Of a stretch of 64,000 bases of DNA, positions 25,609 to 37,000 are shown in pieces (the first letter of the stretch is position 1; every line of letters starts with the position of its first letter). The position numbers and the translations under genes are program-made. Source of the stretch: Ligula intestinalis (Eukaryota > Platyhelminthes > Cestoda > Diphyllobothriidea > Diphyllobothriidae); the NCBI GenBank assembly GCA_036362985.1, contig JAYGXS010000004.1:33849007-33913006 (forward strand). The letters are read 5' to 3'. Under the pieces are notes generated by a model. That model was not told the origin of the DNA. It worked only from the letters and a program-made list of their open reading frames with translations, and did not search any database.

Positions 25609-26492
25609 TCAGACTAAAACTTCTGGGTAAATTACATTTCTCGGAACGCCGTTGGGTGTCAATACGTACAAATTGGTTTTCGAGCCAACCCGAGATATCG
25701 CAACGTAGAGGCGACCGTGGGAACAGCACGATTCTTCCAGTGAATTCCAGCCAGCATGAAGGTTTGACATTGGGACTTGTTGATGGAAATGGCGAAGCAA
25801 ACCTTCACGGGAAATTGAATTCGTCGGATATTAAACGGATTGTCAGATGGCACGATAGGAATGCGGGGGATATGAGCAGTCTCCCCTTTTGCGCAACCGG
25901 TCATAATTGTGATCTCTATAAGGTATGACATCAGTCGCTTGACAATTAGCCTAGTGCCATTGCATAGCCGCGGTGCATCAATATTTCTCACCTGCATAAT
26001 TGGCGCGCCAACCTTCAGAACCAATTTGTGCGATGGAACGCCAGATATTTCCAAGCTGTTCATGAATTCAACTGGATAATTAACACAGTCGGAAGGATCA
26101 ACTGTTGTATCGAATGATTTGTACAGTTTTGTCTCCCCTGGAAGAAGACGGCTAATTCTGTCGTTAAAAGAATTGACGATTTGGTTGGTCGGAGCAAGAA
26201 TTCCTCGTTCGCATAGCCATTTTGCGTCGGTAAAGTTATTTTGGAGATCAGGGAAAACTTTATCTCTAAGATCTTCCTTACTGCTCAGCAAATTTGCAAC
26301 CAAACTAATAGGGATGTTTACGTTAGCATCGCTGTCAAATTTCCCGTCAACAATCTTCAAGATGCTGGGGGAGAATCTGTCATTTTCATGCGCATTGTGC
26401 AGGAGAACTCTCATATTGGCCGTAAGTTTTAATGTCTTCACCGTTGACCATAGCGGTGAATATTTAAGGCGGAATTTTACCTGGTCACCCAT
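25609..26492 (-). pseudogene. Helitron helicase, C-terminal part
   Basis: A 277-codon open frame (26,492-25,659) corresponds to the C-terminal half of the Pif1-like helicase of RepHel proteins. It contains the typical LTANMR segment near its start and ANVNIPISL. The middle has the CERGILAPTN segment, followed by NSLEISGVPSHKLVLKVGAPIM. Near the end lies the helicase motif FAISINKSQCQT (consensus FAMTINKSQGQT, with G changed to C). After a frame change the last stretch, SRVGSKTNLYVLTPNG, continues to about 25,609 in another frame. This is one of the better kept parts of the element, but it is cut off from the ATPase half by frame breaks. Confidence 0.85.
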
Positions 26493-27250
26493 GGTACCCC
26501 TTTAAATCACGGGTAGTGTCTGGCGGAAATCACCAGATAAAACAATTGTGATGCCACCAAACGGAATGTTTTTTTCCTGTGACATCATGCAGCTTTCTGT
26601 CTACCGCTTCCAGTGCAATTCTGTTGGCCATGGTACACTCGTCCCAGATTATAGCTTAGCACCGTTTCAACAATTCAGATGATCCACTACCTCTGCTTAT
26701 GTGGCATGTTGCGGTGTCATCATCAGGTAACCTTAGAGGAAGCTTGAAGGTACTGTGAGCATTTTGGCCACCGGAAAGTAACGTCGCTGCTATACCAGCC
26801 GATGCAACAGCCAAAAAAATTTTGCTTTCTTTGCGCAGCTTAGCAAAAAGCAACTGAATGACGAAAGTTTTGCCAGTTCCACCGGGCGCATCCTAAAAGA
26901 AAACGTGGTCGCCATTACTGCGGTTATGGACACTGTCAATAATAGCGTTGAATGCTTGAAGTTGATCGGCCAGCATACTTGGTTTTTTGAAGAGCCACGT
27001 ATGCTGCCAGCTCGGTAACATTGTAGCAAAGTTCCTGCTGAATTTCAGTTTTAAGCTGATTCCCAATGCTCCTGTCAAAAGGAGAAATTCCATAACTTTC
27101 AAGTTGCTCTCCACCCATTTCAACCAAGGTGTTTTCAATGTGAATGAGTGCCATGTTGTAGATGGCGGCATTGAAGTCAACGGGAAAATGGGCATTTTGC
27201 AACTGTAGTTGATGTCGGTAGTCTTCCGACATATCATTTCTGTACTTTAA
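26493..27250 (-). pseudogene. Helitron helicase, N-terminal ATPase part
   Basis: Two frames must be combined. From about 27,249 the frame shared with Rep gives the segment before the ATPase (QLQNAHFPVDFNAAIYN). Near 27,000 it changes to the frame carrying LADQLQAFNAII, a stop, then the Walker A motif GGTGKT (complement of 26,866-26,883). SAGIAATLLSGGQNAHSTFK follows, then Walker B WDE after another stop (near 26,655). Beyond the metal-binding DE the frame degenerates. By homology the protein would unwind DNA 5' to 3' during rolling-circle transposition; here stops inside the ATPase domain make it non-functional. Confidence 0.8.
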
Positions 27251-28888
27251 CTATAGATCATGGGGGCAGTTCAACTCACAACTTCTGATCAACAACGCAA
27301 ACAGTTGTCGTAATTGAAACGGAGCGTTAGGAACGACAGCTTCAGTAATAGTCTCCTCCCACTGATTATCATCTTGAAGCAGACCACGCCTCGCACAGGC
27401 TTCTCTGTAGGTAGAGCACAGAAAACTGTCAATCGTCCTTAGACCTTTAAACGATGTTGGACATTTAACTTCATGAAGAAGCATTCGTAAGTAGAAGCAT
27501 TCTTGTTGAGAGGGGTGAACAGCGTAAATTCTGCCCATTTTTACATCATAATCGATGCCCAGATGTCCATCAACTGGAATACCTACCTTTATTCGGGCCC
27601 ACTTGTTTCGATTCAATGTGTAGTATGAGAGGACCTGAACATACAAAAGTGTCTGGGCAAACGAATCTTGCTGGCACAATTTGAAGAAAGCAGTCAAAGT
27701 TGTATTCTTAGGATTCTGAAGCTGATCCAAGAGAAATCCTTCCGTAAAGTAAATCCGTTGGCCATTTTCCAGGTAAATGCTTAAGTTTTCAATGGCCGGA
27801 AAACGGTTATGGATATCCAAACCAAAGATTCTCCAGAATGCCTCATTTCTGCTGACGTATCTGCCCATTTCATACTGGGTAATCTCATCATTGTTGTTAC
27901 GGTTGTTGAGAGAGTACATGGTGGCCTCAGATCCTTTGTTGATGTACGTGCAGACGTACTTGATGGACTTCGCTGAGTTGCAAAATTCAACGCTGATGTG
28001 GGCGATGAATACTTTTGACAGTAAGGGGCAATACGGCACAATCCAACGGTTATCAATTACCATTCCACCGTTTCGCCTTTCATTGATAACTGCTTCGAAT
28101 CCGCCAATCTCAGGTTGTCGCCTTCTATAGAGAGGGTAACCATCCCCATCAGTCTGAGTTGCATCTAGAAATCGCTTGGGATATCTCTTGGTACATTTCC
28201 CATCCTTCATGCAAGGGCTGTTAGGATTTATCTGACCCCATGGGCCATGCACAATTTGAGTTTTGATCGTTTCAAACAGAACAGGGTCAACGAATCGGTC
28301 CGGCAACTCTTCGCATATACATTTTTCGACATCGGAAGAGTACAATTTTTCCTTCAGCCAGACCAAAATGTGAGCGTGCAGCAATCCTCTCTTTTGCCAC
28401 TCAACAGTGTACATGCGACACTGAACATCACCGAAACTTTTGAATTTTGTGAATAGTCTCATTATGGTTTTCAACTTAAGCTGAAATACCCGCGCGGACC
28501 AATCATGGCGATCCTATGGCTTTTGACCGGGGAACAACTCATTAGTAATTTCAGGCCACGATGGGTTGCAGGTTAACGTAATAAATAGGTCCGGGCGGCC
28601 ATTATTCCTAACTTAAACCAACGCACCTTGGGTTTTCTCATGCATGTAGCAAGGAGACCCAGTGTGGCTTGACGGCAAGCTGAAAAGTTGACCACGATCA
28701 GCACCATTACCGCCATCAAAAAGGATATTGTCTCTAAGGTGGATGTAGTTGTCCAGGCGAAGTTCTTTCTGGTGTGTGCGGAAATAGCAAAGGCGTTCTG
28801 TTTCCATTTTGGCAAACATATCAACAGCAAATTGCAGGAACAACGTTTTGAATCGACAAAGTAGGTAAAAAGTTCGTTCCCGAATCAT
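27251..28888 (-). pseudogene. Helitron Rep (HUH Y2 nuclease) domain
   Basis: The frame is continuous from 28,888 to 27,251 except for stops near 28,611 and 28,518. In order it shows AENYIHLRD-type sequence (here LDNYIHLRDNILFDGG), the TGSPCYMHE segment and Rep motif 1 (DLFITLTCNPSWPEI, immediately 5' of 28,474). Rep motif 2 follows as HAHILVWL (histidines at residues 33 and 35 of the 28,474-27,251 frame). Rep motif 3 is KYVCTYINKG with both tyrosines (residues 173 and 177). In the family these residues nick and rejoin single strands at the element ends. All catalytic residues survive, so most of the inactivation is by stops and frame breaks elsewhere. Confidence 0.9.
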
Positions 28889-29336
28889 AAAGTGCTATGA
28901 GTAGAAGACTACAACTTACTGCTTTACGGGTGCCAATTTGAAGCATACAGAAGCGATAACCATCTTCACCATTAACATGCATGAGAGGGTATTGTAAGGC
29001 GTCGTATGAACGGTGTGTCTCGTATATCCTTTGCAACATATCGCACCTCCCTCTCAAGACAAAATCCCTGTTGCCGTGCTCTGTTTCTGACATAATGACG
29101 GCCACCTCGTTGCATGCGGGAGCATTAAATCTTCGTTGGTGTTCTCCTTGAGGGCGTTTATCGGTATCTATGACAATAGTGAAGTGAATGGAAGCGTGCA
29201 TCTCCAGGGCGGACTCGAAACTGTTAACGTAGCTGTTGTGCTGGTGTAGCATGTTTTGACGGGACAGTATTATATGATGCTTTAAGCCTGGGTACGCTCG
29301 GGATCGGCTTTGAGTCTGTAGGTTTATGTCTTCTAT
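28821..29336 (-). pseudogene. Helitron segment N-terminal to Rep
   Basis: Translation gives the family pattern: LHQHNSYVNSFESALE, then RRFNAPACNEVAVI, RDFVLRGR, IYETHRSYDALQYPLM and GEDGYRF. It ends in a frame change near 28,900 that leads into the Rep frame. Upstream it continues without a break to IEDINLQTQSRSRAYPG, just beside the 171-bp insertion. The histidine/tyrosine-rich consensus segments are well kept, supporting relatively recent decay. Confidence 0.8.
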
Positions 29337-29347
29337 GAAATATATTT
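29337..29347. repeat. 11-bp target-site duplication, left copy
   Basis: GAAATATATTT at 29,337-29,347 is repeated exactly at 29,519-29,529, directly flanking the 171-bp insertion inside the Helitron coding sequence. Removing the insertion and one copy rejoins the Helitron reading frame exactly across QIYF and IEDIN. Confidence 0.85.
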
Positions 29348-29518
29348 CAAAAGATTATTTGGCGAGCATACGTAGCTTTCGATAAATTATCATTGGGCCG
29401 TTACAATTATATAGGGAGGGGTGCAAATTAACATGCTGGTTATCAAGTTATCACAAAACGCAAATTAGTCATGGGGATGAGGAAGGGGGTGTGGGGTTGG
29501 TAGTAATCAGCTGATTAC
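29348..29518 (-). mobile_element. 171-bp repeat inserted in the Helitron, hammerhead-like
   Basis: Flanked by an exact 11-bp duplication and shifting the Helitron frame, so it is a bona fide younger insertion. It aligns with 40,770-40,945 (shared GGCGAGCAT, CTTTC, ATAAATT, TCAT, GCAAATTAGTC and GGTAGTAA blocks). On the minus strand 29,399-29,361 resembles a hammerhead: CCAATGA (for CUGANGA), a weak A/T stem II, GAAAGC, a loop and GCTC, with GGC/GCC closing helix I. Its end at 29,503-29,518 is the perfect palindrome GTAATCAGCTGATTAC. No polymerase promoter is evident. Short, non-coding and non-autonomous. Confidence 0.65.
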
Positions 29519-30362
29519 GAAATATATTTGTAGAAATTTCGGCTCGCCATCAGGAGGAGGTAGTAACGATCCAATCCGGTGGCAAACCTGGCCTTCCACC
29601 TTAAAGGTAGGCATAAATCCAACCTCACGAACAACGTTGGCACCAAAAAAGGTCATTTAAAACGCACCTTTGTATTTTCTAATATTAGAAAGAAAATTCT
29701 TTGAGTCGTCGGTATTACCAGCAAGCAATGTTTGAAGTATTTCTGGCGGTGGGGGGAATTAATTTAGTAGAACTTTGCCGTTGGAACAGCACATGCCGAT
29801 CGTCTCACCAGTCCATTTTTCGCCTGACAATGTCCGCAACCTTCTACCATCTTCCTAATGGAAACATTTACATCTTCCGCATAAGCATGACTTGTGGTAA
29901 TTGAGTGAGGCTTTGTCCCACACTTGAGCATTTAGGGAAGCAACCGACGGGCCAGAGTCTCCAAACCGCATGGGAATTAGTTGCAAACTGGAGTTTCCAG
30001 CATCGTTTGGGCGTTGATGCTTGTGATGCTTGCATAGTCAGACGTGCACTTCTACGTCTGGGTAATTCGTTTTGCCGACGTTGTGAATCTATTAACCCAC
30101 CTAGCTATCTCATTCGCAGGGTTTGGACCTCGGTTTCTTGGGAGAAGTTGATTTGATGGCGAATCGCGTCTTCGCGTTTTGTTTTGCAGCATTTGATCTT
30201 CGGTTTCTTGGGAGCGTCGATATCACTGACATATGGCATTTGTCTCCGGGCGAAGCCATCTCTCTGCCTGTGTTTCTTGCGAGCGTCTATTAAAATTGGC
30301 AAGTCTCTTCTGCTCCTTCGTTTGAACTTGTGTTTTCGCGGCTGCTCTAATTCCTTTTCTAC
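29519..30362 (-). pseudogene. Helitron N-terminal region: QET repeats and Cys-rich segment
   Basis: From 30,362 the minus strand encodes a basic region with three RRSQET-type repeats (SQETQAE, SQETEDQ, SQETEVQ; complement of about 30,275, 30,215 and 30,135), as seen at the start of many animal Helitron proteins. A stop and a frame change lie between repeats. Further on (about 29,850-29,530) the consensus continues with C-rich LCGRCKC, then TGETIGMCCSNGKVLL, FPPPPEILQTLL, NIRKY, FMPTFKVEGQV, HRIGSLLP and PKFLQIYF. The cysteines probably bind metal in intact relatives. At least two stops are present. Confidence 0.75.
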
Positions 30363-30444
30363 CTAAGGAGGTATAACCTACAAATATGTTATTATTTTGA
30401 ACAGAATAACATAAGATAGAAAAGAAGTAAGTTTACAACGTTAC
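30363..30444 (-). other. possible 82-bp intron in the Helitron 5' coding region
   Basis: Between a short open exon and the QET-repeat frame, the minus strand has a GTAACG donor right after GAAG (30,444) and a pyrimidine-containing CCTCCTTAG acceptor ending at 30,363. Splicing would join the two frames with a glycine codon. It is inferred from frame logic only. Confidence 0.35.
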
Positions 30445-30520
30445 CTTCAGTCACCAGCCCATCATCGTTTGTCGAGTTGTTTGTATTCAGAACAGGCCTG
30501 ACGTCATCACTGTTGTCCAT
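30445..30520 (-). CDS. proposed first exon of the Helitron protein
   Basis: An ATG at 30,520 opens a 25-codon acidic frame beginning MDNSDDVRPV and ending at a GT donor. The acidic start followed by a basic repeat region fits Helitron proteins in general, but the peptide is too short to identify by itself. It is the most upstream coding evidence for the element. Confidence 0.35.
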
Positions 30521-30589
30521 AATGACAGTTTGTAAGGGTTTGGTTGAAAGAGAAGGGATTTATATGGTAAGCCATTCAACCTAACCGAA

Positions 30590-31090
30590 GAACTAGCCCC
30601 ATCGCTGTGGAGGGAGGGGGGGGGTGGCGGTCTTTCAACCGGCCGCGACAACTTACGCGTAAGTAAAGGGGGAGGTCCAAGTGATAGTAGGTCAAGGGGT
30701 TTACGCTCAACCCATGCCGTAGTGACAAATGGGTAAGAGGGAGAGAGAGGTGTAAAGGGATCATGGGCATCAGATTCTAGTCTTAATTGGGGACCAGCGA
30801 AATGGGGGTGGGGGGTGGGGGTGAGAGGGGAATGAGTTCGACAATTAATGTCATCCCGTGGTCATCGTCTCAAGTTTTGTTTGGAAGTGTGAGGACGCAA
30901 GGTGTCGACCTCTTGAGACGGTGTCGGTGGGGTTTGGATGCTTGGTTTACGGTGAGTGAATTTGAAGCAGCTGTGCAAACGCGGTTATAACCCTTGCTAC
31001 ATTGGCGGGGGGTGACCTTTCAAGCGGCCGTTGCGACCTGGAAGCGAGGACCCCTTCCCCACCCCCCCCCCCCCATGGCGTATTCAATCC
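30590..31090. repeat. G/C-tract region with a repeated GGCCG block
   Basis: It contains a nine-G run (30,616-30,624) and a thirteen-C run (31,062-31,074). Two related blocks of G tract, then CTTTCAA, then CGGCCG lie at 30,616-30,650 and 31,002-31,032. Several purine-rich stretches lie between. It sits just upstream of the Helitron coding start and could be its 5' region. No gene is seen. Confidence 0.5.
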
Positions 31091-34000
31091 GCATTTCACG
31101 TCGGGCGTCACTTGAATCCTCACGCGCACGGTAGAATGAGGGAGCGACGTAGCGACCGACACGCACAGGCGACCGAGAACGCTTGCCGATGAAGTGATCG
31201 TGATACTAACATGCGCGCGTCGAAAGCGCACAAGGCGGGTCAACCTGACTCCGGCGCCCAATGATAACGGAGACACGCACAGAGACACACAGAGTCACCG
31301 ATTTTATTCAGTATACAGAAGGGCGCATTAGTGTAAAAACTATGGCAAAAATCGTTTTAAACTCACTCGCCTGTGGGTGCTTACCTGTGTTTAGTTTCAC
31401 TGTCAACGGCTGCTGCGATGTATACACTACACATAAAAAATGGCTGAAAATGTCAAGATGCATAAAATTAAATGAGGTCGAAACAAAAACAAGTTTAGAT
31501 AAGAGGGTGTGGCAAATTACTACCACATGTATTCGGATAATACGGGCTGTGCAAAAGGTCACTTGGAATAATCAATATTATCCTGACAAGGAGCGTATAA
31601 GCTGGAAAGCAGTCACAATGTCAACTCTCACAACTGCTATTCTCCCTACTATGCAGCCAATGCGGGCTGGGCCGTTATTGCAATCCCAGCGGCATCATCA
31701 GGATGAAAAAATGTTTCACAACAACCATCGGATGAATTACGAGAGAAGGACTTACTATTGGAATTTTTGTGCAATATTTATGCGAAGGGGGCTGTAAAAC
31801 AGGTAATTAAGGGGTGCGCAGGACTAACACAGAGGTCATGTACGAGCTATTCGGATTACGACTCCATAACAAATTGTATATGTGGAGGGAGACGCGCCTA
31901 GGCAGAAGATCAAACCCTTCCAACAACCTGCTTCAAATACTCGAATCAAATGGCTGACGGACTCAGGCATTGGCCTGGGGACCATGCGCAAGATTAACGA
32001 AGGATTTAGACACTGCGTCCACAGGACGTTTAGACCACATTCCTACCCATTAACTGTAATAACTTACGGATCTTAAGCTAGTACTACCGAATAATTTCAA
32101 GGAAGATGTTTGAGTAGTATTTTGTGCACTAATGTTTGCTGTTGCTTTAAAATAATGTTTCGCAGCTTGAGTTAAAGGCTGTTTACTAGCTCCATTCGGT
32201 CTTCATTTGCCTAGTTGAACTAGCCACCGTTGAATGTGGTTAATGAGTTTCGTAAATTTGTTCCACCCTGTGTGTGAAGCGTTTTCGATATGTGCTCGCC
32301 CGCCTCTACGTGCGAAACTGCCAGCTCTAGGCGATAGGTGATCGGGTGGAGGCGGAGTAAGTGGAACATGAGTTTTTGTTCACCTACAGTCAGGAGAAAT
32401 AAATAGTAGCCCGCGCATACAACATGCAAAGAGTGCGGTTGCTAAAGATGGATGCACATGCTCGTACTAAGTATGATAATGGCGCGACCTTTACTGATGG
32501 GCCGCTACTGATAGCGCTTTCACAATTATCGTTTTAAATTGAAGTGATGGTTAAGCGGGGACACGCTTGCGTAAACGTGGCTACTCTTGACGGGGCCAGT
32601 AAGCCGGATGTCGGTTGCAGTGTCGGTACCCATAGCAACAGTCGACAGCGATGTAACTGCATGCGAACGGCCAATAATCGCACCAAGTGCAATTGTAGTC
32701 TGGGCGCAGCGAACGTTAAGGACTGTGCGACGGTGTGAAAATGTCCTCGTATTATGTCCTACACTCTCTTTTTATCTCCGGTGCTTACCTAAAACGCAAA
32801 TTGGACAAGTCTGACAAAATTGTTTTTTTTTACTCCTTGCATCTCCTTCTCCTCGCCTACTTACAGTTGAACTAGGGTGCGCTCCTAAGAGTGCAGGTAT
32901 GGTTACGTAGCCAATACCTTCATTTGATGGAGCATTCGTTTCTTCTCCACACAGTTGTTCAGGACAGAACTTATACAAATCCTACATTAAATGAATAAAG
33001 CGATTTCGCTTGACAAGAAAAAAATAGGTGTTAACGTTGGCACAACATCAAATGAAATCCCTGATAAAGAGTCCAACTGTAAAATATTTCAAAAAATATG
33101 CTTAAACGCCTAATGAGTGATGCACAATCATCCATTTTCATAAAATTCATGGTGGGCAAGTTTTTTGAGACGTACAAGAGTCTTCACACATGCACGTGGA
33201 ACATCGTCACTTTGGTACGATAATCTCTTGTCTATTTAGCGACCCATTCGTGTGGGTTACTAGTCAAAAGTTACATGATTAAATTCTCAGTTCTCTTGCT
33301 TGCTATTTCACAAACTACGCCATTCTTTAATATGACTTAGAAGCACAGAGTTTTTGCAGTCAGTAACTACCTCGTACTTCGCCATGGTTCTGAAATTGTT
33401 GAAAAATTAGCATAATTCAATGGGTCAAATGCACTTGGTATTTACCACTTTTTATGCATTTCTAACTGTGTCCCCGTATGTTTCAGCATAACCAACATTT
33501 CCATCGAATTGGCATGATCCTTGATGCATACTTTAGTTCAAAAACATGAAATTGAAGGAAACGAGTCTCACTTAGAGTGTTAGTCGTACCATGTACTTGC
33601 CACGACTGTCTCTGATTAGAGTCCCTTCGGACCCGTCAAGTTTGTTATGCCAGACCTGTTGCAAGTTAAGAGGCTAGGGAAGAGAAAAGCACCAGCGAAG
33701 GACAACAATTTATGATTTTCCAACCACTAATATGAACTGGGAGGCTTTTTGCGACACCACAGCTTCACTCGCCTCAGCCAAATGGCAACATGGCGGGCTC
33801 CCAGATGCGTGGATTGCAAAAAATGCCAGAAAATAAAATCTCACTCAGTGACCTACGTTCTCCTTCATGTTCCGTTCCCGCATCAATTGACACTCAAGAG
33901 CTTTTAGAAATACACTGGTGGAATGAAAAATGATATTATACGCCTTAACAGTCCACGAGTTACGCCAGAAAGGTGGACTGAACAAGGCTCTTGACATGCT

Positions 34001-37000
34001 GTTTAAAATGTGTTTGTTGATAGGTTTTCAAAAGAAGACCTTTATAGGCACGGATTTGACACGCAGACTAAGCACATAGCATCGGGCATGAAAAAACACA
34101 TCAAGGAATTGCTGCCAAAATGAATTCTTAATTGTGAGGAACATGCACTGGTTCATTATACCATCATGCAAATGAGTAGATCCAGGTGGCGGGTGAAATG
34201 TCGTTCGTTTTGTAAACCATACATTAGCAGAAAGCACAAGATTAAACCGATTGCCGGATGCGGTGTGTGCGGTTTCTAAGATGGTCAAGAAAGCCTTAAA
34301 AACTTCTGATTCAGTATATTTGCTCCGTGTTTTGTGCACCTCAGGTGAGACGCTGCTAGACTGTGATGCAAATTAGTACCAGACAGCTGTAGGCTTACGC
34401 CAACAATATCGCCCACACCCTCGTATTACATCAAGCGGCCTTATAATCCAGCAAAAATTGACCCTCACGTCAGAACAAACGTCCTTCGTAAGGAAAATAA
34501 ACCCGTTACAGTTCCTGAGCGTACTTCGCATACGCGTTACGAATCCGACTGTGCACGGAGTCCCGTCTGGTTAAATGTGCCAGTGATTTGACACTGTACT
34601 ACAAGTTGCACCTTGGCATATGATTCGAGTCATTTTTGCAAAAAGTCGACAGTGTGGTCCAGTCGTAGGTAAAGAAACGGCGAGTAAACAGTCTACTCTT
34701 TGAAGAAGTTGACCTACTCTTTAAGTACAAAGTCAACCAAAAGGCAGAGATTGGGTTTGGTCCGCATGAAAAGTATTGTGTGTGTGTTAAAAGTTGAATG
34801 TAGAATCATGTAATGTAATGTTATTAACATTCTACTGTAACTATTTGTCCAAGATAAATGTCATGATAAGAAAATGAGTAGTTAAACAAGGGAGAAGAAT
34901 GAAGTACTCAGAACTAAGACTGAGATGACCTTTTTTGACTTTTAGCCGTTGTCGGTCAGCCTCAGGCAAGCTGAGGGTTATGGTCTCCACACGTTGAACC
35001 TGGGTTATTTGTTTATTGAGTGTCAATCAGTTGAAAGATCACGACACCATTGTCCTGTGCATTGCAAATGCTTGCGACGGTCTCGACTGAACTACACAGC
35101 CCAAGGAAACGAAACTGTCCTCTTAGCTGATTGGTGGAGGCGCTCACACTGTAGTTATTCACCTGTGACAAAACGCATTTCATTATTAAACTCCCGGGAC
35201 TTAGTAGTATTTCAGTTTTCACCAGATCTAGGAGACGGTGGGACTGCAAAGAAATCGGGCACCAGGGTTGGCCTTAATTCTAACTGAGGTTTTTATATCT
35301 GCATTTGAACGTGGTCCTTCTACAAGTTCCAGCATCAGAGTGCCTTGAAGGAGCATTCCGTACTTCCATCGTGAATATTGTGAATGTACTGGAGGACGCA
35401 TGGGCATTTAAAGTAAATGCTATCATAAGCATGCGACAATGAGCGCGATTCACCTTACCATAAAGATCGAGTTTGCATACACTTGTTGTACTCATAGAAG
35501 TGGTCTTCTTGCACCTTTTAAAGACATGACCAGCATAAAAAGGCTCTGGAGAGGGGAAAGGAGGTCCGGTATGTCTGGCATCTTGTTTGCCACTTTCAGC
35601 AATACATTCCTGTAAAAAGCAGAGAAAAGGTTAAGAGTTTAAAATTAGACGTTAAATGCGTTAGCTGAAAAACGGGACAGTGACAATAAAAAAATTTAAT
35701 GCATTCGTTAGAAATTGCCTCGAGTTTTTCAATCGTTTAGCAAAGTAGGTGTGGCTTGTGGATATTGTAGTGTGATCAAACATTGATGTAGTTTAAAAGG
35801 CTACGCCCGCTTTGCATAAGTTGATGTAGGTTATCCAATTACTTCTAGTATGATCTTCGGTGGTATACATGACTTGAGCAGTTTTTGTAGGTGATACTAA
35901 TATCTTTTGACCATTCAAGACGTATAAGTTTCAGTCTAGCAATGTCGTTCACGTGCAGTCCTCAGCTGGATATGGGAACAGAAGCCGCCAATACTACATT
36001 CAGATTTCTGCTAAATTCCGGAAAAATTAGCGACAGGTTTAGGGTTAAGGTTTATGGTAAGATTAAAAAAATGTAATGTTAGCGTTAAAAATAAGGTTAC
36101 TGTTAAACTTGGTGTTGGAATCAGTGTTCAAGTTAGGCTACGAGAATAGTACATCATCCTAGAATTTCATTTAAGGCTTCTTGTATTGCATCGAGGAGGG
36201 GCACTGTGTTCGAGGGTGGAATCATAGAAGCACTTTCAACCAAGTTTTCCAAGAAGAGCAAGGAGAATTGATTTTTTAAAGGGAGTCAAGTTGCGGGAAT
36301 AAACGCGTGATCGCTTAGTTAACTCCATGAGGTGACATTAACAACACAGCCTAGGAGACTGCTCTAGGGTTATTACGACTGAGATCGGGTTTGAAAAAAC
36401 CAGCTTTTTCTGATGCTCAGCGAAATGTTTTGGAAGAACCTTTGATGCTCAAGCACGTCAGAAGTTTTGCCATGTATCTGTAACCTTTGTCCCCGAAAGA
36501 AGAAACAGTAACATTTTACCGGCCTCTTAACTATGGTGCACTCCGATGTGAGTCTGTGTGGTGTCATAGGATTCGAACTCATAGTACATCCATGACTGTT
36601 AGCTGATTAATGATAAAAAAAATAGCCGACTTATGACGTATCGAGACATTGGTAACACCCCTTCAGCGGGCGTTCGGTTCACAAATATTTTGAATTGGAA
36701 CCTCGGGAGGTTTCGTTACTACTTACAATGTCCTTTTTTACTTTCAGCCCTTTAATCCTTGGGTGAGCCAGTTGTCGGTCTATTGCCCTCCATTCAATAA
36801 ATCTGAACATGCTTCACAACTGCAGTATGATACCACTGGTTGCAAATATGCCATGTGTTGGTCATGAGATATGAATACGAAATCACAAACGGTATTTTGC
36901 ATGTTATGGAATAACTGCCTACATGTTTTTGTTAACCGTATATCCCAGCCAGAAGCTAGCCATACTTACCACCTACGCCACCCTCAAAACCCGTGTAAAT

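Larger units (their letters stand above)
24715..30520 (-). mobile_element. Helitron (autonomous-type, decayed), minus strand
   Basis: Helitrons are rolling-circle DNA transposons encoding a RepHel protein: a HUH nuclease joined to a Pif1-like helicase. Reading the minus strand from 30,520 to 25,609 gives the full order of RepHel segments, with several in-frame stops and frame changes. The 3' end is proposed at 24,715: CTAG followed by T, preceded by a hairpin, as expected for Helitrons, which insert between A and T. The 5' TC end was not located and probably lies beyond 30.6 kb, possibly within the G/C-tract region up to about 31.3 kb. The element is inactive as read. Confidence 0.85.

Noticed and set aside
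25593..28456. Plus-strand open frames across the Helitron
   Set aside because: They lie opposite the recognisable Rep and helicase motifs and show no family resemblance.
31261..31797. 178-codon open frame as a gene
   Set aside because: No family resemblance, and tract-rich repetitive sequence lies immediately upstream; no further exon found.
36566..36577. B-box-like word GAGTTCGAATCC (minus) as a tRNA or SINE
   Set aside because: No convincing A box at the right distance and no tRNA-like pairing.
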